Source: Gemmobacter serpentinus (GTDB lineage: Bacteria > Pseudomonadota > Alphaproteobacteria > Rhodobacterales > Rhodobacteraceae). Taken from it: a stretch of DNA of 64,000 nt. Made by a program: the position numbers and the translations under genes. The stretch covers positions 62,001-126,000 of the forward strand of contig NZ_WCHR01000018.1 of the NCBI RefSeq assembly GCF_008973825.1, in the 5' to 3' direction. How positions within the stretch are numbered: the first letter of the stretch is position 1; every line of letters begins with the position of its first letter. The notes beneath the pieces were generated by a model. It ran no database searches. It was not told where the DNA came from and was given only the letters and a program-made list of their open reading frames with translations. Shown piece after piece: positions 26,301-35,116 of this stretch.

Positions 26301-27575
26301 ATGATTACCAGACGCAGGTTCCTGCATACATCGGCGGCCACCGGCCTGACGCTTGCGGCCTCCGGCCTTGCTGCGCCAAGTCTTGCGCAGGGGGCAAAGA
26401 TCAAGCTGGGCTATGTTTCGCCACAGACCGGCCCGCTTGCGGGCTTTGCCGAAAGCGATGCCTGGAACATCCAGGCCTTTCTGGCCTCCGAACTTGGCCA
26501 GAATTTCGAGGTCGTGGTGAAGGACAGCCAGTCCAACCCGAACCGCGCGGCAGAGGTCGCAAAAGAACTGATCCTGAGCGATGGCGTCAATCTTATGCTG
26601 GCGGCCTCGACCCCGGAAAACACCAATCCGGTGGCGGGTGTGTGTGAGGGTGAGGGCGTGCCGGTCATCACCACGGTTGCGCCGTGGCAGCCTTGGTTCA
26701 TCGGCCAGCAGGGCAATCCGCGCGATCCCGCAAGCTGGAAACCCTTCGACTATGCCTTCCACTATTTCTGGGGCATGGAGGATGTGATCCGCGTCTATAC
26801 CGCGATGTGGGATCAGCTGGCGACCGACAAGGCGGTGGGCGGCCTCTTTCCCAATGATGCCGATGGCAATGCCTGGGGCGACAGTGACAATGGCCTGCGT
26901 CCGGGCCTTGCCGAAAAGGGCTATGCCCTGACCAATCCGGGCAGCTTCCAGAACCTGTCGGATGATTTCTCGGCCCAGATCAACGCGTTCAAATCGGCCA
27001 ATACCGATATCATCACCGGCGTGCTGATCCCGCCGGATTTCGCCACCTTCTGGGCGCAGCTGCGCCAGCAGGGGCTGAAGCCCAAGGCGGTCACGGTGGC
27101 CAAGGCGCTTTTGTTCCCGCAATCGGTGGAGACGCTGGGGGCGGCAGGGCACAACCTTTCCTCCGAAGTCTGGTGGTCGCCCTCGCACCCGTTCGCATCG
27201 ACGCTGACCGGACAAAGCTCGGCCGATCTGGCCGCCGACTTCACGGCAAAGACCGGACGGCCCTGGACGCAGCCCATCGGCTTTGTTCATTCGCTGTTTG
27301 AGGTTGCGGCCAATGTCATGGGCCGGGTGGATGACCCGAGCGATGGCGATGCCGTGGCCGAGGCTGTGGCCGCGACCGATATGACCACCGTGGTCGGCAA
27401 GGTCGCTTGGAACGGCGCGGGCGTGCCGGACTTTGCCGCAAAGAACGTCTGCAAGACGCCGCTGACCGGCGGGCAGTGGCGCATGAAAGAAGGGGGCGGT
27501 TACGATCTGGTGATCGTCGAAAACGGCGGGGCGACCGAGATCCCCACCGGCGGGCAGATGGAAGCCCTGGCCTGA
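26301..27575 (+). CDS. HAAT-type ABC substrate-binding protein 1
   Basis: A 424-residue branched-chain-amino-acid-type binding protein with a Tat signal (MITRRRFLHTSAATGLTLAA, cleavage near SLAQG). The mature start IKLGYVSPQTGPLAGFAESD and the block DSQSNPNRAAEVAKELIL are typical of the family. It is homologous along its length to the second binding protein at 30468. Neighbouring genes point to an aromatic or aryl-acid ligand and not an amino acid. Start 26301 follows GGGAGGATGAC. No permease lies next to it; its partner is probably one of the two Liv-type sets downstream. Confidence 0.9.
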   Translation: MITRRRFLHTSAATGLTLAASGLAAPSLAQGAKIKLGYVSPQTGPLAGFAESDAWNIQAFLASELGQNFEVVVKDSQSNPNRAAEVAKELILSDGVNLMLAASTPENTNPVAGVCEGEGVPVITTVAPWQPWFIGQQGNPRDPASWKPFDYAFHYFWGMEDVIRVYTAMWDQLATDKAVGGLFPNDADGNAWGDSDNGLRPGLAEKGYALTNPGSFQNLSDDFSAQINAFKSANTDIITGVLIPPDFATFWAQLRQQGLKPKAVTVAKALLFPQSVETLGAAGHNLSSEVWWSPSHPFASTLTGQSSADLAADFTAKTGRPWTQPIGFVHSLFEVAANVMGRVDDPSDGDAVAEAVAATDMTTVVGKVAWNGAGVPDFAAKNVCKTPLTGGQWRMKEGGGYDLVIVENGGATEIPTGGQMEALA

Positions 27576-27585
27576 ATGCGCATCC

Positions 27586-27608
27586 GGGCGGCGTGTTCAG
27601 CGCCGCCC
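27586..27608. terminator. Hairpin between convergent genes
   Basis: GGGCGGCG (27586-27593) pairs with CGCCGCCC (27601-27608). It overlaps the last codons of the regulator gene and ends the binding-protein message on the plus strand (TTGT follows). Confidence 0.6.
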
Positions 27609-29225
27609 TTGTGACTCGGTTCCGTCGCGGCCGGACTGTTCCCGATAGGCCAGTTGCGGGCGGGTGATGCCCAGCAGGCGCGCGGCAGCGGACAGATTGC
27701 CGCCGGTTTGCGCCAGTGCCATGGCGCGGATCCGCGCCTCATGCGCGGGCAGGGAAAACCCGCCCGCTGCCAGTTTTGCAGCAATCCAGCCCTCATCCGC
27801 ATCTTGTCGGGCCGGGCAAATGCGCGCCAGCGCGCTGTCCAGATCCGCAGGCGTCAGCTCATTGCCGGATTGCGCGGCAAGGGTCAGGGCGGTCAGCACC
27901 CCATCCAGTTGATCCAGATCGGCGATCTTGCCATGCAACTCTGGCAGGTCAGCGGGTTCCGCAAGGCCCAGTTGCGCCGCGATCTGGGCCATGCGTTCCT
28001 TTGCCAAAGCCTGCAGATCGTCGCGCTGTGGCAGGCCCGGCAGTTCCAGCGCCAAGGGCGCCAGCCGCGCCCAAAGCGCAGGTGCCAGATGCCCGGCCAG
28101 CCATGCCAATGGCCGGGCAGAGACCAGCACCAGACGTGGCAGCGGATCAGGATCGCCAGGCAGCAAGGCTGCCCGCAGACGCGCCGCCAGTTCAGCCTGT
28201 GTCGCCGGGGGCAGATCCTCGACCCCTTCGATCAGCACTGACTCGGGCTTTGGACGTTTGCGCCCCGGCTGCGCGCGGGCCATCGCCTCGCGCAAGCTTT
28301 CTGGATTGCAACTTGCGGCCACCAGACGCAGCGCCTCATCGCTGTTGCGGGCCAGAAGATGATTTGCCGCCGCCTCTTGCCCGCAACTGCCCGCGCCTGC
28401 GATCAGGCAGGGCAGCGGCAGCCGGGCGGCCAGATCCAGCGCCTCCAGCACCGGGGCCAGCAGGGCGGTTGCTGCCCCGCGCGACCGGCTGATCCGGGCA
28501 GGTTTGCGCAGCCCCTCAGCGTCGGAGCTTTCGCCGGGGCTTGCGGGCAGGATGCGGCTGCGGAACAGCACGACATCGGGGTCATCCTCGCCCCAGCCTT
28601 CGGCCAGCTTGCCAATCACCCGGCAGGCGCGATGACCCTGCGCCGCGCAGGCGGTTTCCTTATAGACCACCAGCGCGCCGAAGAAATGGCTGGCGTAGCC
28701 CGAGGCATAACCAAGCTGCTGCCAGCAGACCGGGCGCGCCGCCTGTCCGGGCATCGGTGCCCCGCGCATGTCGCCTTCAGCCTCGCTGGCCTCAAGCGAA
28801 TTGTGCCACAGGAATTCCGCCGAAAACCGCCCGCGTGCAAAGTCGAAATCGTTATGCACGGTCTCGACCCGCACGATGCCGCTGAACATATGCAGCCGCG
28901 TGCCTGCGGTGAAGGCATCGCCCCGGTCCAGCATCGGCCAGCTGGAGGCGACGAAAGCCGCATCATTGCGCCCCATGCGAAAGCCGCGCCGCAGCAGGAA
29001 AATGCGCGCCTCATCCTCGCCTATCTGGCGCACAAGTTCACGCCGCAGGATATGCTCGGCCTCGGCCAGTTGCAGCGTCACCCGCGCACCATTCAGGTGC
29101 AGCGTGCCGCTGGCGGGGTCAAATTCCAGCCCGGCCAGAAATTCGCGCAAGGTGGGCCGCCCGCCCCGATCCAACAGGGCGGCGGAGTCGGAATTGCCCC
29201 GGATCGGCAGCAGCGGACGCTTCAT
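27597..29225 (-). CDS. XylR/DmpR-type aromatic-sensing regulator with degenerate AAA+ domain
   Basis: A 542-residue protein. Residues 20-110 match the XylR_N sensor, and about 130-215 the V4R domain with the Cys pair TACAAQGHRACRV that binds zinc in phenol sensors. Residues ~250-440 follow the outline of a sigma-54 AAA+ domain, but the Walker A is eroded (AGAGSCGQEA in place of GETGVGKE) and Walker B reads LIEGVED. The GAFTGA region is missing. A Fis-type HTH (GGNLSAAARLLGITRPQLAYR in part) ends the protein. It can probably sense a phenol and bind DNA but not remodel sigma-54 polymerase. It is divergent from the SDR gene at 29586. Confidence 0.88.
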   Translation of the reverse strand: MKRPLLPIRGNSDSAALLDRGGRPTLREFLAGLEFDPASGTLHLNGARVTLQLAEAEHILRRELVRQIGEDEARIFLLRRGFRMGRNDAAFVASSWPMLDRGDAFTAGTRLHMFSGIVRVETVHNDFDFARGRFSAEFLWHNSLEASEAEGDMRGAPMPGQAARPVCWQQLGYASGYASHFFGALVVYKETACAAQGHRACRVIGKLAEGWGEDDPDVVLFRSRILPASPGESSDAEGLRKPARISRSRGAATALLAPVLEALDLAARLPLPCLIAGAGSCGQEAAANHLLARNSDEALRLVAASCNPESLREAMARAQPGRKRPKPESVLIEGVEDLPPATQAELAARLRAALLPGDPDPLPRLVLVSARPLAWLAGHLAPALWARLAPLALELPGLPQRDDLQALAKERMAQIAAQLGLAEPADLPELHGKIADLDQLDGVLTALTLAAQSGNELTPADLDSALARICPARQDADEGWIAAKLAAGGFSLPAHEARIRAMALAQTGGNLSAAARLLGITRPQLAYREQSGRDGTESQGRR

Positions 29226-29252
29226 GATGTGACCTATCAGGATTTCATGTAA

Positions 29253-29279
29253 TGATGATCTGATTTTATCAATACATCA
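29253..29279. promoter_or_regulatory. Interrupted dyad, candidate upstream activator site
   Basis: Outer arms TGATG/CATCA and inner TGATTTTATCA share one centre at 29266. It lies 28-54 bp upstream of the XylR-like gene and about 330 bp before the SDR. Its position suits autoregulation or an upstream activator site. Confidence 0.45.
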
Positions 29280-29352
29280 ATGTCGCGCGACCAATCTGTT
29301 TCCTGTTTTCGGCGTCCTTGCGAAAAACCAAATAAATTCAGCGCCTTGCCTA

Positions 29353-29369
29353 TATAGCGTTCCGCTATA
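29353..29369. promoter_or_regulatory. Palindrome TATAGCG-TTC-CGCTATA
   Basis: A perfect 7-bp dyad in the AT-rich divergent region. It could be an operator; no family is assigned. Confidence 0.4.
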
Positions 29370-29395
29370 AAAATTCCTGTTTTCCGCATTTGACT

Positions 29396-29410
29396 TGGCA
29401 GGTCATCCGC
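29396..29410 (+). promoter_or_regulatory. Weak sigma-54-like promoter
   Basis: TGGCAGGTCATCCGC has the invariant GG and GC with correct 10-bp spacing, but the -12 element is CCGC where TTGC is expected. It reads toward the SDR gene, 176 bp upstream of its start. Confidence 0.25.
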
Positions 29411-29585
29411 CCGCTTCATGCTGCCTGTGATCGCGCTCTCTGGGAGGGGGGCGGGAGTTTCTCGTCAAGGTTTCCAGCAACAACCGGGGATTTCCCCGGG
29501 CGAAGGTGCATGTCCTGCCCCACCGGGCGGGCCGGTCGCCTTTTGCCGGACCGGAGGGGCGAAAGGCGCAGGGAAGGAAAAGGCC

Positions 29586-30395
29586 ATGGCTTCACTTGAG
29601 ACAATGTTCGATGTGCGCGGCAAATCCGTGATCGTCACCGGCGGGGCCAGCGGCATTGGCCGGGCTTACGCCGAAATCATGGCCGAAGGCGGCGCGCGGG
29701 TCTGCATCTTCGATATCGACAGCGCCGGCATCGCCCGCGCCGTGGCCGAGATTGCGGGCGATGTCTGGGGGCAGGTGGTTGATGTGGGCGACCGCCGCGC
29801 CATGGCCGAGGCCTTTGACGAGGTGGCCGCGCGCCATGGCCGGATCGACACGGTCTTTGCCAATGCGGGCATCGATCCGGGGCCGGGCTTCATGACACCA
29901 GAAGGCGAGCGCAACCCCGATGGGGCCATCGAGAATATTCCCGACAGCCAGTGGGATCGCGGCATCGAGATCAATCTGACCTCGGTCTATACCACCGTGA
30001 AAAATGCCGTGCGCCACATGAAGCCGCAGGGCCGCGGCGAGATCATCGTGACCTCGTCGATTGCGGCAGAGATCAACGAAAGCATCGTCGGCACCAGCTA
30101 TATGCCCGCCAAGGCGGCGGTGAACCATTTCGTGCGCCATATGGCGATGGAACTGGGCGCCTTTGGCATCCGCGTCAACGCGATCCTGCCCGGCCCCTTC
30201 ATCACCAACATCGCCGGGGGGCGCTTGCGCAACAAGGCCGATCGCGCGGCATTTGAAGCGCAATCGCTGATCGGCCGTATCGGCGATGTGGAAGATATCA
30301 AGGGCCTCGCGCTGCTCTTGGCCTCGCCCGCAGGCAGTTACTTTACCGGCTCGCTCATCGTGATCGATGGCGGCTCGCTCACCCGCATGACCTGA
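29586..30395 (+). CDS. SDR-family NAD(P) oxidoreductase
   Basis: A 269-residue classical short-chain dehydrogenase. TGGASGIG is near residue 18, NAGID near 92, catalytic Ser in VTSSIAAE near 150 and YMPAK near 168, with PGPFITNIAGG after it. Its substrate is unknown; the position, between an aromatic sensor and an aryl-type importer, suggests oxidation of a side-chain alcohol or a cyclic diol. The ATG at 29586 follows GGAAGGAAAAGG; an in-frame ATG 168 bp upstream is rejected. First gene of the long plus-strand unit that runs to 38783. Confidence 0.85.
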   Translation: MASLETMFDVRGKSVIVTGGASGIGRAYAEIMAEGGARVCIFDIDSAGIARAVAEIAGDVWGQVVDVGDRRAMAEAFDEVAARHGRIDTVFANAGIDPGPGFMTPEGERNPDGAIENIPDSQWDRGIEINLTSVYTTVKNAVRHMKPQGRGEIIVTSSIAAEINESIVGTSYMPAKAAVNHFVRHMAMELGAFGIRVNAILPGPFITNIAGGRLRNKADRAAFEAQSLIGRIGDVEDIKGLALLLASPAGSYFTGSLIVIDGGSLTRMT

Positions 30396-30467
30396 CCATT
30401 CCACCCCCCGACCCGCTCAGGAGGAGGGCGGGTCGGGGGCACCGTGCCAACCCCGAGGGAGGAAGAC

Positions 30468-31763
30468 ATGACCTATTACAACAAGCTGATAGGATCGGGC
30501 ATCAGCCGCCGGTCCCTGCTGCGCGGCATGGGGGCAGGGGTTGCGGCCTCGACCCTTGCACTGCCGGGCTATCTGCGGGCGCAGACCGCGGGCAAGATCA
30601 AGATGGCCTATATCACCCCGGCGACCGGCCCGCTTGGCCTGTTTGGTGAGACCGATGGCTATACCGTGCAGAAAATCCGCGCAGCCCTTGGCGGCCAGAT
30701 CACCACGGTGGATGGCCGGGTCTATGAGCTGGAGATCCTGGAACGCGACAGCCAGTCCAATCCCAACAAGGCGGCCGAAATCGCGGGCGATCTGATCCTG
30801 AATGACGAGGTGCATCTTGTGGTGCCGGCCTCGACCACCGACACGATCCTGCCGGTGATGGAACAGGCCGAACTTTACGAGACGCCCTGCATTTCCTCGG
30901 GCGCGCCCTGGCAGGCTGTGGTCTTCCCGCGCGGTGGTGGCGAGTTCGACTGGACCTATCACTTCTTCTGGGGGCTGGATGAGGCGCTGAACACCTTTGT
31001 CGGGCTTTGGGACGGGCTGGAGACCAACAAGAAGGTTGGAATGCTGTTCCCGCAAAACATCGATGGCGAGACCTGGGGCAATGACGAATATGGCCTGCCG
31101 GTGCCGACGCGGGCCGCAGGCTATGACGTCACCATACCGGGCTATTTCCAGGCGCGGACCAATGATTTCTCGGCGCAGATCGCGGCCTTCAAACAGGCGG
31201 GCTGCGAGATCATCGGTGGCATCACCTATCCCGATGACCTGAAGACCTTTGTCACCCAGTGCAACCAGCAGGGCTTCAAGCCCAAGGCGGTGACGGTGGC
31301 GGCGGCGCTGCTGTTCCCCGGCGGAGTGGAGGCCATGGGCCCCTTGGGCACAGGCATGTCGTCCGAGGTCTGGTGGACGCCCGCCTTCCCCTTCCCCTCG
31401 ACGCTGACCGGCCAGAATGGTCGCGCGCTGGCCGACCAGTGGGAGGCCGACCAGAAGCGGCAATGGACCCAGCCCCTGGGCTATTCGCACGCGCTGCTGG
31501 AGGTCGCGATCGACATCCTGCGCCGTTCTGCCGATCCGCTGGACCGCGAGGCCAACCGGGCGGCGATGGCTGCGACCGATATCACCACCGTCTGTGGCCC
31601 GGTGAAATTCGCAGGCACGCCGCACAAGAACATCTGCACCATGCCGATTTTCGGCGGCCAGTGGGTAAAGGGTGAGAAATGGCCCTATGACCTGAAGATC
31701 GTCGACAATTCGGTCAATCAGCTGTTCCCGCCGGAGCAGAAGATCGTGCCGATTTCCTGGTAA
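30468..31763 (+). CDS. HAAT-type ABC substrate-binding protein 2
   Basis: A 431-residue binding protein with a Tat-like signal (ISRRSLLRGMGAGVAAS, cleavage near LRAQT). It is homologous to binding protein 1: IKMAYITPATGPLGLFGETD against IKLGYVSPQTGPLAGFAESD, and DSQSNPNKAAEIAGDLIL against DSQSNPNRAAEVAKELIL. It leads directly into livG/F/H/M-type genes, so it is their cognate receptor. Start 30468 follows GAGGGAGGAAGAC. The ligand is probably an aromatic compound, by context. Confidence 0.9.
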   Translation: MTYYNKLIGSGISRRSLLRGMGAGVAASTLALPGYLRAQTAGKIKMAYITPATGPLGLFGETDGYTVQKIRAALGGQITTVDGRVYELEILERDSQSNPNKAAEIAGDLILNDEVHLVVPASTTDTILPVMEQAELYETPCISSGAPWQAVVFPRGGGEFDWTYHFFWGLDEALNTFVGLWDGLETNKKVGMLFPQNIDGETWGNDEYGLPVPTRAAGYDVTIPGYFQARTNDFSAQIAAFKQAGCEIIGGITYPDDLKTFVTQCNQQGFKPKAVTVAAALLFPGGVEAMGPLGTGMSSEVWWTPAFPFPSTLTGQNGRALADQWEADQKRQWTQPLGYSHALLEVAIDILRRSADPLDREANRAAMAATDITTVCGPVKFAGTPHKNICTMPIFGGQWVKGEKWPYDLKIVDNSVNQLFPPEQKIVPISW

Positions 31764-31786
31764 TCATGCTGGGCGGGGGGGCCGGG

Positions 31787-32515
31787 ATGACCCGGGACAT
31801 TCTGCTGGGCGCGCGCGACGTGTCGAAAAGCTTTGGCGCGGTGCGGGTTCTGCACGGCGTCAGCTTTGATGTGCATCGTGGCGAGGTGCTGGGCATTCTT
31901 GGCCCCAACGGGGCGGGCAAGACCACGCTGTTCAACATGATCAGCGGCGATATCAAACCCTCGGCCGGGGAGATCCGGCTGGGGGGCGTGACGCTGAAGG
32001 GCGAGCCACCGTTCCGGCGTTGCAAGATGGGGATCGGGCGCACCTATCAGATCCCGCGCCCCTATTCTGGCATGACCACGTTCGAGAACCTGCTGGTCGC
32101 CTCGGCCTTTGGCGGCGGCAAGTCGGAACAGGACAGCTATGCCTTCTGCGCGCAGGTGCTTGAGGATTGCGAACTGGCCGACAAGGCCAATCTGCGGGCA
32201 GGGGGCTTGACGCTTCTGGACCGCAAGCGGCTGGAACTGGCGCGCGCGCTGGCCTCTGACCCGCAGCTTCTGCTGCTGGATGAAATCGCGGGCGGGCTGA
32301 CGGATGAGGAATCGAAAGACCTTGTCGCGCTGGTCCGGCGCATCCGGGATCGCGGTGTCACCATCGTCTGGATCGAACATGTGCTGCACGCGCTGCTTGC
32401 GGTGGCTGATCGACTGATGGTGCTGAATTTCGGTGAGAAAATTGCCGAAGGCGCGCCGGATGCGGTGATCGCCGATGCGGAAGTGAAGCGCGTCTATATG
32501 GGGATCGAGGGATGA
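31787..32515 (+). CDS. HAAT importer ATPase, LivG type, set 1
   Basis: A 242-residue ATPase with Walker A GPNGAGKTT and Walker B LLLLDEIAGGLTDEE. The signature region reads LTLLDRKRLELARAL in place of the usual LSGGQ, exactly as in the set-2 homologue. The start is either ATG 31766 or 31787; I prefer 31787, where the LivG core begins soon after. It follows binding protein 2 closely and overlaps the next ATPase by 4 bp. Confidence 0.92.
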   Translation: MTRDILLGARDVSKSFGAVRVLHGVSFDVHRGEVLGILGPNGAGKTTLFNMISGDIKPSAGEIRLGGVTLKGEPPFRRCKMGIGRTYQIPRPYSGMTTFENLLVASAFGGGKSEQDSYAFCAQVLEDCELADKANLRAGGLTLLDRKRLELARALASDPQLLLLDEIAGGLTDEESKDLVALVRRIRDRGVTIVWIEHVLHALLAVADRLMVLNFGEKIAEGAPDAVIADAEVKRVYMGIEG

Positions 32516-33243
32516 GCGGCCCTATTCTGTCCACCCATGGCCTGATCGCGCGCTATGGCGATTTCCAGGCACTTTACGGCATTGATTTCGAGATCGCGGC
32601 GGGCGAGGCCGTGGCGCTGATCGGCGCCAATGGCGCGGGCAAATCCACCTTCCTGCGCGCGGTGATGGGTCTTTTGCCGGTCGCCCCCGATATGGTGCGG
32701 ATGGAGGGGTCCAATATCGGCGGCACCGCCACCGACCGCATGGTGCAGATGGGGGTCGCCATCGTGCCCGAGGGGCGGCGCCTTTTCGCGGGCATGTCGG
32801 TCGAAGACAATCTGCGCGTGGCCATCGATCAGGCCGAACGGTTGGGCCGCAAGGGCGGCTGGTCGCTCCCGCGCCTGCATGACCTGTTCCCGATCCTGAA
32901 GGAAAAGGCCCGCACCCCGGTGCAAAGCCTGTCGGGCGGTCAGCAACAGATGGTCTCCATCGGGCGGGCGCTGCTGTGTCAGCCAAGGCTGTTGCTGTGC
33001 GACGAGATCAGCCTTGGCCTTGCGCCCAAGGTGATCCGCGAGATTTACGCCGCCTTGCCGGAGGTGCGGGCGCAGGGCACCTCGGTCATTCTGGTGGAAC
33101 AGGATGTGGGCCTCGCCAAGCAAGCCAGCGACCGGCTCTACTGCTTGCTGGAAGGCCGCGTGACCCTGACCGGGCGGTCAATCGAGGTCACCCGCGACGC
33201 CATTTCCCAAGCCTATTTCGGAGGATCCCATGCAGTGGTTTGA
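32512..33243 (+). CDS. HAAT importer ATPase, LivF type, set 1
   Basis: A 243-residue ATPase with Walker A GANGAGKST, canonical signature LSGGQQQMVSIGRAL and Walker B LLLCDEISLGLAP. The IVPEGRRLF block near residue 83 is characteristic of LivF. It forms the ATPase dimer with the LivG-type protein. It overlaps the next permease gene by 14 bp. Confidence 0.93.
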   Translation: MSGPILSTHGLIARYGDFQALYGIDFEIAAGEAVALIGANGAGKSTFLRAVMGLLPVAPDMVRMEGSNIGGTATDRMVQMGVAIVPEGRRLFAGMSVEDNLRVAIDQAERLGRKGGWSLPRLHDLFPILKEKARTPVQSLSGGQQQMVSIGRALLCQPRLLLCDEISLGLAPKVIREIYAALPEVRAQGTSVILVEQDVGLAKQASDRLYCLLEGRVTLTGRSIEVTRDAISQAYFGGSHAVV

Positions 33244-34087
33244 TGCGCTTGTGCAGGGCGTGCTGCTGGGCGGCATGTATGCGCAATATGCCCTCGGCAT
33301 GGCGCTGATGTTCGGCGTCATGAAGATCGTGAATGTCAGCCATGGCGATCTGGTGATCCTGCTGTCGCTGGTGGGGATTTCGCTTTCGTCGTCCTTTGGT
33401 CTGGGGCCGTTCACGGTGATGGTGGCCTTGGTGCCGCTGGCGCTTGGTCTGGGATGGCTCTTGCAAAAGGCGATCCTGAACAAAGTGGTGGGCGAAGACC
33501 CGCTGCCGTCGCTGATCGCGACCTTCGGCCTGTCGCTGGCGCTGCAGAACCTGATGCTGCAGATCTGGTCGGCCAACAGCCGGTCGCTGCCTGGTGGCGG
33601 GATTGAAAGCAAATCGATCCAGATCGGCGGCATCTATATCGGCCTGTTGCCGGTGATCGTTCTGGTCTTTGCGGTGGCGCTGACATGGGGGCTCGACCTC
33701 ATGCTGAAACGCTCGCGCTTTGGCCGCGCCCTGCGGGCCGCTGCGGCGGATGTGGAGGCGGCCGCGATGACCGGGATCAACCCGCGCCGCGTCTATGCCT
33801 CGGCCACCGCCATTGCGGTCGGCATCCTTGGCTTTGCGGCGGTGTTCCAGTCGCTGCGCTCGACCGTGGCACCCGCCGATGGCGGCGCGCAGCTGATCTA
33901 CGCCTTTGAGGCGGTGATCATCGGCGGCATGGGATCGGTCTGGGGGGCCTTCATCGGATCGATGGTGCTGGGCGTCACACAGGCGCTTGGCTTCCGCATC
34001 GATCCCGGCTTCGGCGTGCTGGCCGGGCACCTTGTTTTCCTGCTCGTGCTGGCGACCCGCCCGCAGGGCCTGTTCGGAAAGGCCTGA
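33230..34087 (+). CDS. HAAT importer permease, LivH type, set 1
   Basis: A 285-residue permease with about 8 hydrophobic segments. MKIVNVSHGDLVILLSLVG near residue 27 is the LivH signature, and AFEAVIIGGMGSVWGAFIGS near 224 is the ATPase-contact loop. Its start lies inside the livF-type gene (14-bp overlap), and the livM-type gene follows 3 bp after its stop. Confidence 0.93.
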   Translation: MQWFDALVQGVLLGGMYAQYALGMALMFGVMKIVNVSHGDLVILLSLVGISLSSSFGLGPFTVMVALVPLALGLGWLLQKAILNKVVGEDPLPSLIATFGLSLALQNLMLQIWSANSRSLPGGGIESKSIQIGGIYIGLLPVIVLVFAVALTWGLDLMLKRSRFGRALRAAAADVEAAAMTGINPRRVYASATAIAVGILGFAAVFQSLRSTVAPADGGAQLIYAFEAVIIGGMGSVWGAFIGSMVLGVTQALGFRIDPGFGVLAGHLVFLLVLATRPQGLFGKA

Positions 34088-34090
34088 CCC

Positions 34091-35116
34091 ATGGCATTGA
34101 CTGCAACCCTTCCCGGGCCGCGTCTTACGGTGCAGCGCCAGACCAGATCGGGGCGCATCGCGCTGGTGCTGTTCGTCGTGGCGGTGATCGGCCTCGCCGC
34201 CATGCCGTTCTGGGCCAAGACCGGCACGATCCGCATGGTGCTGGAACTGTGCTGCTATATCGCGGTGGCGCAGATGTGGAACATGCTGGCGGGCTATGCC
34301 GGGCTGGTCTCTGTCGGCCAGCAGGCCTTCATGGGCGCGACCGGTTATGCACTGTTCGTGCTGGCGCAGACCTTTGGCATCAACCCTTTCATCGCGATCT
34401 TCCTGTCGCTGCTGGTGCCTGCGGTGCTGGCGGTGCCCTGCTATCTGCTGCTGCACCGGCTGGACGGGCCCTATTTCGCCATCGGCACATGGGTGGTGGC
34501 CGAGGTGTTCCGGCTGGTTGCCTCCAATATGGGATGGCTCAATGCCGGGGCGGGGATGTCGCTGTCGGTGATGAAGGAATATTCCGCCTTCGAGCGCAAT
34601 CTGGCGATGTCGCTTCTGTGCGCGCTGATGATCCTTGTCACCATCGGCGGCAGCTACTGGTTCCTGCGCTCGCGCTATGGGCTGGCGCTGATTGCGATGC
34701 GCGACAATCCGGTCGCGGCGGCGAGCCAGGGTGTGAACGTGAAACGCCTGCGCTTCATGATCTATGTCGCGGCGGCGGTGGGCTGCGGCTTTGTCGGCGC
34801 GGTCTATTTCATGGCGCAGCTGCGCATCAATCCGCCCTCGGCCTTTGACCCGATGTGGTCGAACCTTGCGATCTTCATCGTCATGGTGGGCGGCATCGCC
34901 TCCATCGAGGGGGTGCTGATCGGCACGCTGATCTATTTCATCGCGGATCGCTATTTCGGCGAATACGGCGCCAGCTACTTTGTGGTGCTGGGGGTGATGA
35001 CCGTTCTGGTCGCGCTTTATGCCCGGGGTGGCATCTGGGGCATGGTCTCAAAACGCTGGGATGCGCCGTGGTTCCCGATCCGCCGTCACCTGATCATCAC
35101 GAAGGACATGCCATGA
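34091..35116 (+). CDS. HAAT importer permease, LivM type, set 1
   Basis: A 341-residue permease with the LivM motif MLAGYAGLVSVGQQAFMGATGY near residue 60 (GYAGLVSVGQQAF visible), GPYFAIGTWVVAEV near 125 and ALIAMRDNPVAAASQGV near 200. The stop overlaps the alcohol dehydrogenase start by 4 bp, which ties transport and catabolism into one message. Confidence 0.92.
   Translation: MALTATLPGPRLTVQRQTRSGRIALVLFVVAVIGLAAMPFWAKTGTIRMVLELCCYIAVAQMWNMLAGYAGLVSVGQQAFMGATGYALFVLAQTFGINPFIAIFLSLLVPAVLAVPCYLLLHRLDGPYFAIGTWVVAEVFRLVASNMGWLNAGAGMSLSVMKEYSAFERNLAMSLLCALMILVTIGGSYWFLRSRYGLALIAMRDNPVAAASQGVNVKRLRFMIYVAAAVGCGFVGAVYFMAQLRINPPSAFDPMWSNLAIFIVMVGGIASIEGVLIGTLIYFIADRYFGEYGASYFVVLGVMTVLVALYARGGIWGMVSKRWDAPWFPIRRHLIITKDMP

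Larger units (their letters stand above)
29226..29585. other. 360-bp divergent regulatory gap with several dyads
   Basis: AT-rich in its first half, unlike the neighbouring genes. It holds a 27-bp interrupted dyad at 29253-29279, the palindrome TATAGCGTTCCGCTATA at 29353-29369, and a sigma-54-like element at 29396-29410, each listed below. No gene is supported in it. Confidence 0.6.
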
